Origin: Oscillospiraceae bacterium
Lineage (GTDB): Bacteria > Bacillota > Clostridia > UMGS1840 > HGM11507
NCBI GenBank assembly: GCA_015068525.1
Contig: SVKJ01000007.1
Location: 74,227-88,639 of the forward strand
DNA length: 14,413 nucleotides
Reading direction: 5' to 3'
Position numbers and translations under genes: made by a program. The notes beneath the pieces were generated by a model. The model saw only the letters and a list, made by a program, of their open reading frames with translations, was not told the DNA's origin and searched no databases. This document shows, in pieces, positions 13,499 to 14,413 of the stretch; position 1 is the stretch's first letter, and each line of letters starts with the position of its first letter.

Positions 13499-13618
13499 AA
13501 TGAATAATTAATAATGAATGATGAATAATTTCGGTTGAAAATCGCCAAATGCGATTTTCCTCATTAATTTTTCATTATTCAATATTCATCAGCGTAGCGA
13601 CTTCATTATTCATTACGT
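13498..13618. repeat. palindromic intergenic repeat F (AATGAATAATGA units)
   Basis: Left AATGAATAATTAATAATGAA-type units (13499-13530) and right TTCATTATTCAATATTCAT plus TTCATTATTCATTACG (13571-13617) are inverted. Between them gaaaatcgc (13537-13545) and gcgattttc (13551-13559) make a 9-bp hairpin. Similar outer units occur in repeat B and just before repeat C (11382-11399). Confidence 0.55.
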
Positions 13619-13667
13619 TTTGTACATTGTATAAAACGACTGAACGATTTAGATGCTGGTCATTCTT

Positions 13668-13855
13668 GTGAAGTTTTGAACAAGAGTTCAAAGTGAAGTT
13701 ACTTACGCAGTGAAGTTTTTGATACTCAAAAGTGAAGTTAAGTTTGCCACTCTGCCGCAAAGCGGAACTTCACTTACATAGTAAACTTCACTATAAAAGA
13801 TGGCTTCACTTGCCCGTCAGGGCAAACTTAGTTGATTTCATTTTTAATGAAATCA
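13668..13855. repeat. array of GTGAAGTT / AACTTCAC octamers separated by small hairpins
   Basis: GTGAAGTT occurs at 13668, 13693, 13710 and 13732. The inverse AACTTCAC occurs at 13766 and 13784, with a variant GGCTTCAC at 13802. Many of the spacers are palindromes of different sequence: TTTGAAC/GTTCAAA (13676-13691 region), TTTTGA/TCAAAA, CCGC/GCGG, TTAC/GTAA, TTGCCC/GGGCAA and TGATTTCAT/ATGAAATCA (13833-13855). The array occupies the gap between tagA and yajC. No gene is supported there. Confidence 0.6.
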
Positions 13856-13901
13856 TTATAGCACAAAAATCAGTAATATACAATAAAAAGATAAAAAACT
13901 C

Positions 13902-13930
13902 TTGTATAATTGGAAAAATAATTGTATAAT
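13902..13930 (+). promoter_or_regulatory. sigma-A promoter of yajC
   Basis: TTGTAT (13902-13907), a 17-nt spacer and a perfect TATAAT (13925-13930) precede yajC by about 33 nt. The nonamer TTGTATAAT occurs twice, 20 nt apart, so the first -10-like copy doubles as the -35 box. Confidence 0.6.
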
Positions 13931-13962
13931 AATGTTAATATCATTATATGGAGGACGATAAT

Positions 13963-14244
13963 ATGCAAGAATTTTTACCAATTATAGTTATGCTCGCTTT
14001 CTGGGGACTTATTTTCTATTTCCTTTTAATAAGACCGCAGAAAAAGAAAGACAAACAGTTTAAAGATATGCTTGCTTCAATGGAAATCGGCGATAAAATT
14101 ATTACTATCGGCGGATTTTACGGAAAAGTTACCAAAATCAAAGACGATAAAATCGAATTTGAATGTGGTCAGGGCGAAAAGCAAACTGTTATGTACCTTT
14201 ACAAATGGGGTATAAAAGAAGTCTTAAAGAAAGAAAAAGCGTAA
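13963..14244 (+). CDS. yajC: preprotein translocase subunit YajC
   Basis: This 93-residue membrane protein is YajC, the small accessory subunit of the SecDF-YajC complex that assists Sec-dependent export. One N-terminal transmembrane helix (LPIIVMLAFWGLIFYFLLI) runs into the hallmark RPQKKKDKQFKDML and the soluble beta domain GDKIITIGGFYGKVTKIKDD. An upstream in-frame ATG at 13948 would add five residues, but GGAGG (13950-13954) lies 8 nt before the ATG at 13963, which decides the start. It is monocistronic: its own promoter and a strong terminator flank it, and secDF and tgt are not adjacent here. Confidence 0.95.
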   Translation: MQEFLPIIVMLAFWGLIFYFLLIRPQKKKDKQFKDMLASMEIGDKIITIGGFYGKVTKIKDDKIEFECGQGEKQTVMYLYKWGIKEVLKKEKA

Positions 14245-14252
14245 AAAACTAA

Positions 14253-14295
14253 AGGAGATGTTTAAAAAAGTAACTTTTTAAACATCTCCTTTTTT
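14253..14295. terminator. bidirectional rho-independent terminator after yajC
   Basis: AGGAGATGTTTAAAAA (14253-14268) pairs perfectly over 16 bp with 14275-14290, followed by a run of six T, and is preceded by an A-rich stretch. It ends yajC and also faces the convergent minus-strand gene at the right edge. A second small hairpin, GGTAAAA/TTTTACC, lies at 14303-14318. Confidence 0.85.
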
Positions 14296-14343
14296 GAGGA
14301 TAGGTAAAATTTTTTACCATTCCCTTCCTTTTATTAGTATCAA

Positions 14344-14413
14344 TTACTCCTCAGTCTCGCATCCTAAAGTAAGTTCTGCCAACTCCTGCAGCTTGTCTTT
14401 TAAAATCTGTTTA
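14344..14413 (-). CDS. 3' end of an unidentified minus-strand gene (cut by window end)
   Basis: Read on the minus strand, the last 70 bases are open and end in TAA at 14346-14344. The visible C-terminus is 22 residues: KQILKDKLQELAELTLGCE followed by TEE. It is convergent with yajC and shares its terminator. Too little is visible to name it. Confidence 0.5.
   Translation of the reverse strand, partial: KQILKDKLQELAELTLGCETEE

Noticed and set aside
13668..13809. CRISPR array
   Set aside because: Repeats are only 8 nt, spacing varies from 17 to 25, half are inverted, many spacers are palindromes, and no cas genes are present.
13575..13929. Two small open frames (61 and 65 codons) in the tagA-yajC gap
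   Set aside because: Both translate the octamer-hairpin array and repeat F; no ribosome binding site or likeness to a protein.

Overview
The window looks like chromosomal DNA of a low-GC Gram-positive anaerobe of the Clostridia. The base composition is AT-rich, ribosome binding sites are strong GGAGG types, ThyX makes dTMP, and the order mltG - O-methyltransferase - U32 peptidase matches the yrrL-yrrM-yrrN/O arrangement of Bacillus and Clostridia. Almost everything reads on the minus strand. The exceptions are yajC at the right end and a promoter near the left end.

Left end (1-1385): a minus-strand tyrosine recombinase lies beside a 0.4 kb gene-free segment. The segment is bounded by two inverted 18-nt sites (1-18 and 376-393) that resemble XerCD dif sites, and it carries one strong outward-facing sigma-A promoter. 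This has the layout of an invertible promoter (phase switch) with its own recombinase, and is my lead candidate for an undescribed system. Next (1385-3479) come long-form hpf, whose 5' leader can form mutually exclusive hairpins, one of which hides the hpf ribosome binding site; then a membrane-anchored protein of unknown function and a HepT/MntA (HEPN/nucleotidyltransferase) toxin-antitoxin pair, which appear to be co-transcribed.

Centre (3859-11355): one long, tightly packed minus-strand operon runs tmk - DUF2156 protein - GNAT acetyltransferase - DJ-1/PfpI protein - 5-formyl-THF cyclo-ligase - CPBP membrane protease - mltG - trmR - trhP. trmR and trhP make 5-methoxyuridine at the tRNA wobble position, and a palindromic repeat about 240 nt long separates them. 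Right part (11688-14413): thyX (dTMP synthesis, partner of tmk and of folate recycling), a TagA/WecG glycosyltransferase with its own promoter, yajC on the plus strand with promoter and bidirectional terminator, and the 3' tip of an unidentified minus-strand gene.

The gaps between genes are unusually rich in palindromic repeats: at least six kinds, several with a fixed loop and stems that differ between copies by compensatory changes. No rRNA, tRNA or CRISPR array was seen.
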